Positions 63,893 to 64,000 of a stretch of DNA of 64,000 nucleotides are shown here, piece after piece. The stretch is taken from positions 4,216,001 through 4,280,000 of the forward strand of contig NC_013729.1 in the NCBI RefSeq assembly GCF_000024345.1, given 5' to 3'. Position numbers and translations under genes: made by a program. The stretch's first letter is position 1. Every line of letters begins with the position of its first letter. Under the pieces are notes generated by a model. It was not told the origin of the DNA. It was given only the letters and a program-made list of their open reading frames with translations, and did not search any database. The DNA comes from Kribbella flavida DSM 17836. Lineage in GTDB: Bacteria; Actinomycetota; Actinomycetes; Propionibacteriales; Kribbellaceae.

Positions 63893-64000
63893 TCAGAGGG
63901 TTTCGAGGGCAAGGCTCCAGAGCCGATCGGCAGCCACCGGGTCGACTGCCCACTCGGCCACGCCACGCCGGACGTCCGGGCCGCCGGCAACAACCTCGGC
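63893..64000 (-). CDS. 3' end of a minus-strand gene, SDR-like (partial)
   Basis: Thirty-five codons open to the right edge before a TGA: AEVVAGGPDVRRGVAEWAVDPVAADRLWSLALETL. The ending with DPVAADRLWSLALETL resembles the C-terminus of retinol-dehydrogenase-like SDR proteins (AxxLWxLSxxL), but the conserved domain lies outside the window, so this is a weak assignment. It converges on the topoisomerase gene with a 66-base gap. Confidence 0.45.
   Translation of the reverse strand, partial: AEVVAGGPDVRRGVAEWAVDPVAADRLWSLALETL

Overview
The window is high-GC DNA with the gene style of a filamentous or nocardioform actinomycete. GTG and TTG starts are frequent, genes overlap by ATGA, GTGA or TGATG, many transcripts look leaderless, and there are LacI, MocR, HxlR and MerR regulators, a PknB-type kinase with a Ser/Thr/Pro tail, RecBCD and DnaE2. 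A soil actinomycete such as Kribbella or a relative would fit, but that is inference from gene content. I saw no rRNA, tRNA, CRISPR array, insertion sequence, phage gene or replication origin. The region looks like ordinary chromosome, with about 55 genes, no gene-free stretch over 300 bases, and many genes in divergent regulator/target pairs.

Layout. 1-2.05 kb: end of an SDR gene, then an HxlR regulator divergent from an MFS exporter. 2.1-3.6 kb: membrane Ser/Thr kinase. 3.6-12.0 kb: a tightly coupled recC-recB-recD operon on the minus strand. 12.2-16.8 kb: a LacI regulator with two TTARCGYTAA boxes, then a very large secreted glycosidase-like protein I cannot place in a named family. 16.8-19.1 kb: a second LacI/MFS pair around a shared operator. 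19.1-21.1 kb: spore-photoproduct-lyase-like radical SAM protein and an EEP-family hydrolase. 21.2-24.6 kb: LysR/EamA pair and TetR-ADH operon. 24.7-29.6 kb: small ABC exporter, histidine phosphatase, two VOC proteins, a HAD hydrolase, and an XRE regulator divergent from a methionine aminopeptidase. 29.8-30.7 kb: a frameshifted phosphotransferase. 30.8-34.0 kb: an RNA-type methyltransferase behind a possible structured leader, and a divergent NAD-dependent DNA ligase. 34.1-36.2 kb: FeS photolyase coupled to a 2H phosphoesterase. 36.3-39.1 kb: GH15 glucohydrolase coupled to a glucose-dehydrogenase-like enzyme. 39.2-44.5 kb: LLM flavoenzyme, a LexA-box region, dnaE2 and a DUF2188 protein. 44.7-49.6 kb: five-gene Nik/Opp-type ABC importer. 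49.6-51.4 kb: frameshifted MocR regulator divergent from a cupin. 51.5-54.7 kb: small stress-type genes (PRC-barrel, 49-residue membrane protein, MerR, glutaredoxin-like, Hsp20, DinB/DUF664). 54.8-58.7 kb: esterase divergent from a LAL regulator. 58.9-60.9 kb: MacB/FtsX-type ABC pair. 61.0-63.8 kb: RecQ-type helicase overlapping a type IB topoisomerase. The window ends in the 3' end of a minus-strand gene.

Themes. DNA repair and topology genes are over-represented (RecBCD, SPL-like, EEP hydrolase, LigA, photolyase, DnaE2, RecQ, TopIB), although they form separate transcription units. A -10 hexamer of the form TANNNT lies 5 to 7 nt before the start codon of eleven genes, which argues for leaderless mRNAs and fixes several starts. 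The observations most worth following are the recQ-topIB module, the leader before the methyltransferase whose 10-bp stem would bury the ribosome binding site, the unclassified secreted glycosidase, and two genes each broken by an apparent single-base loss.
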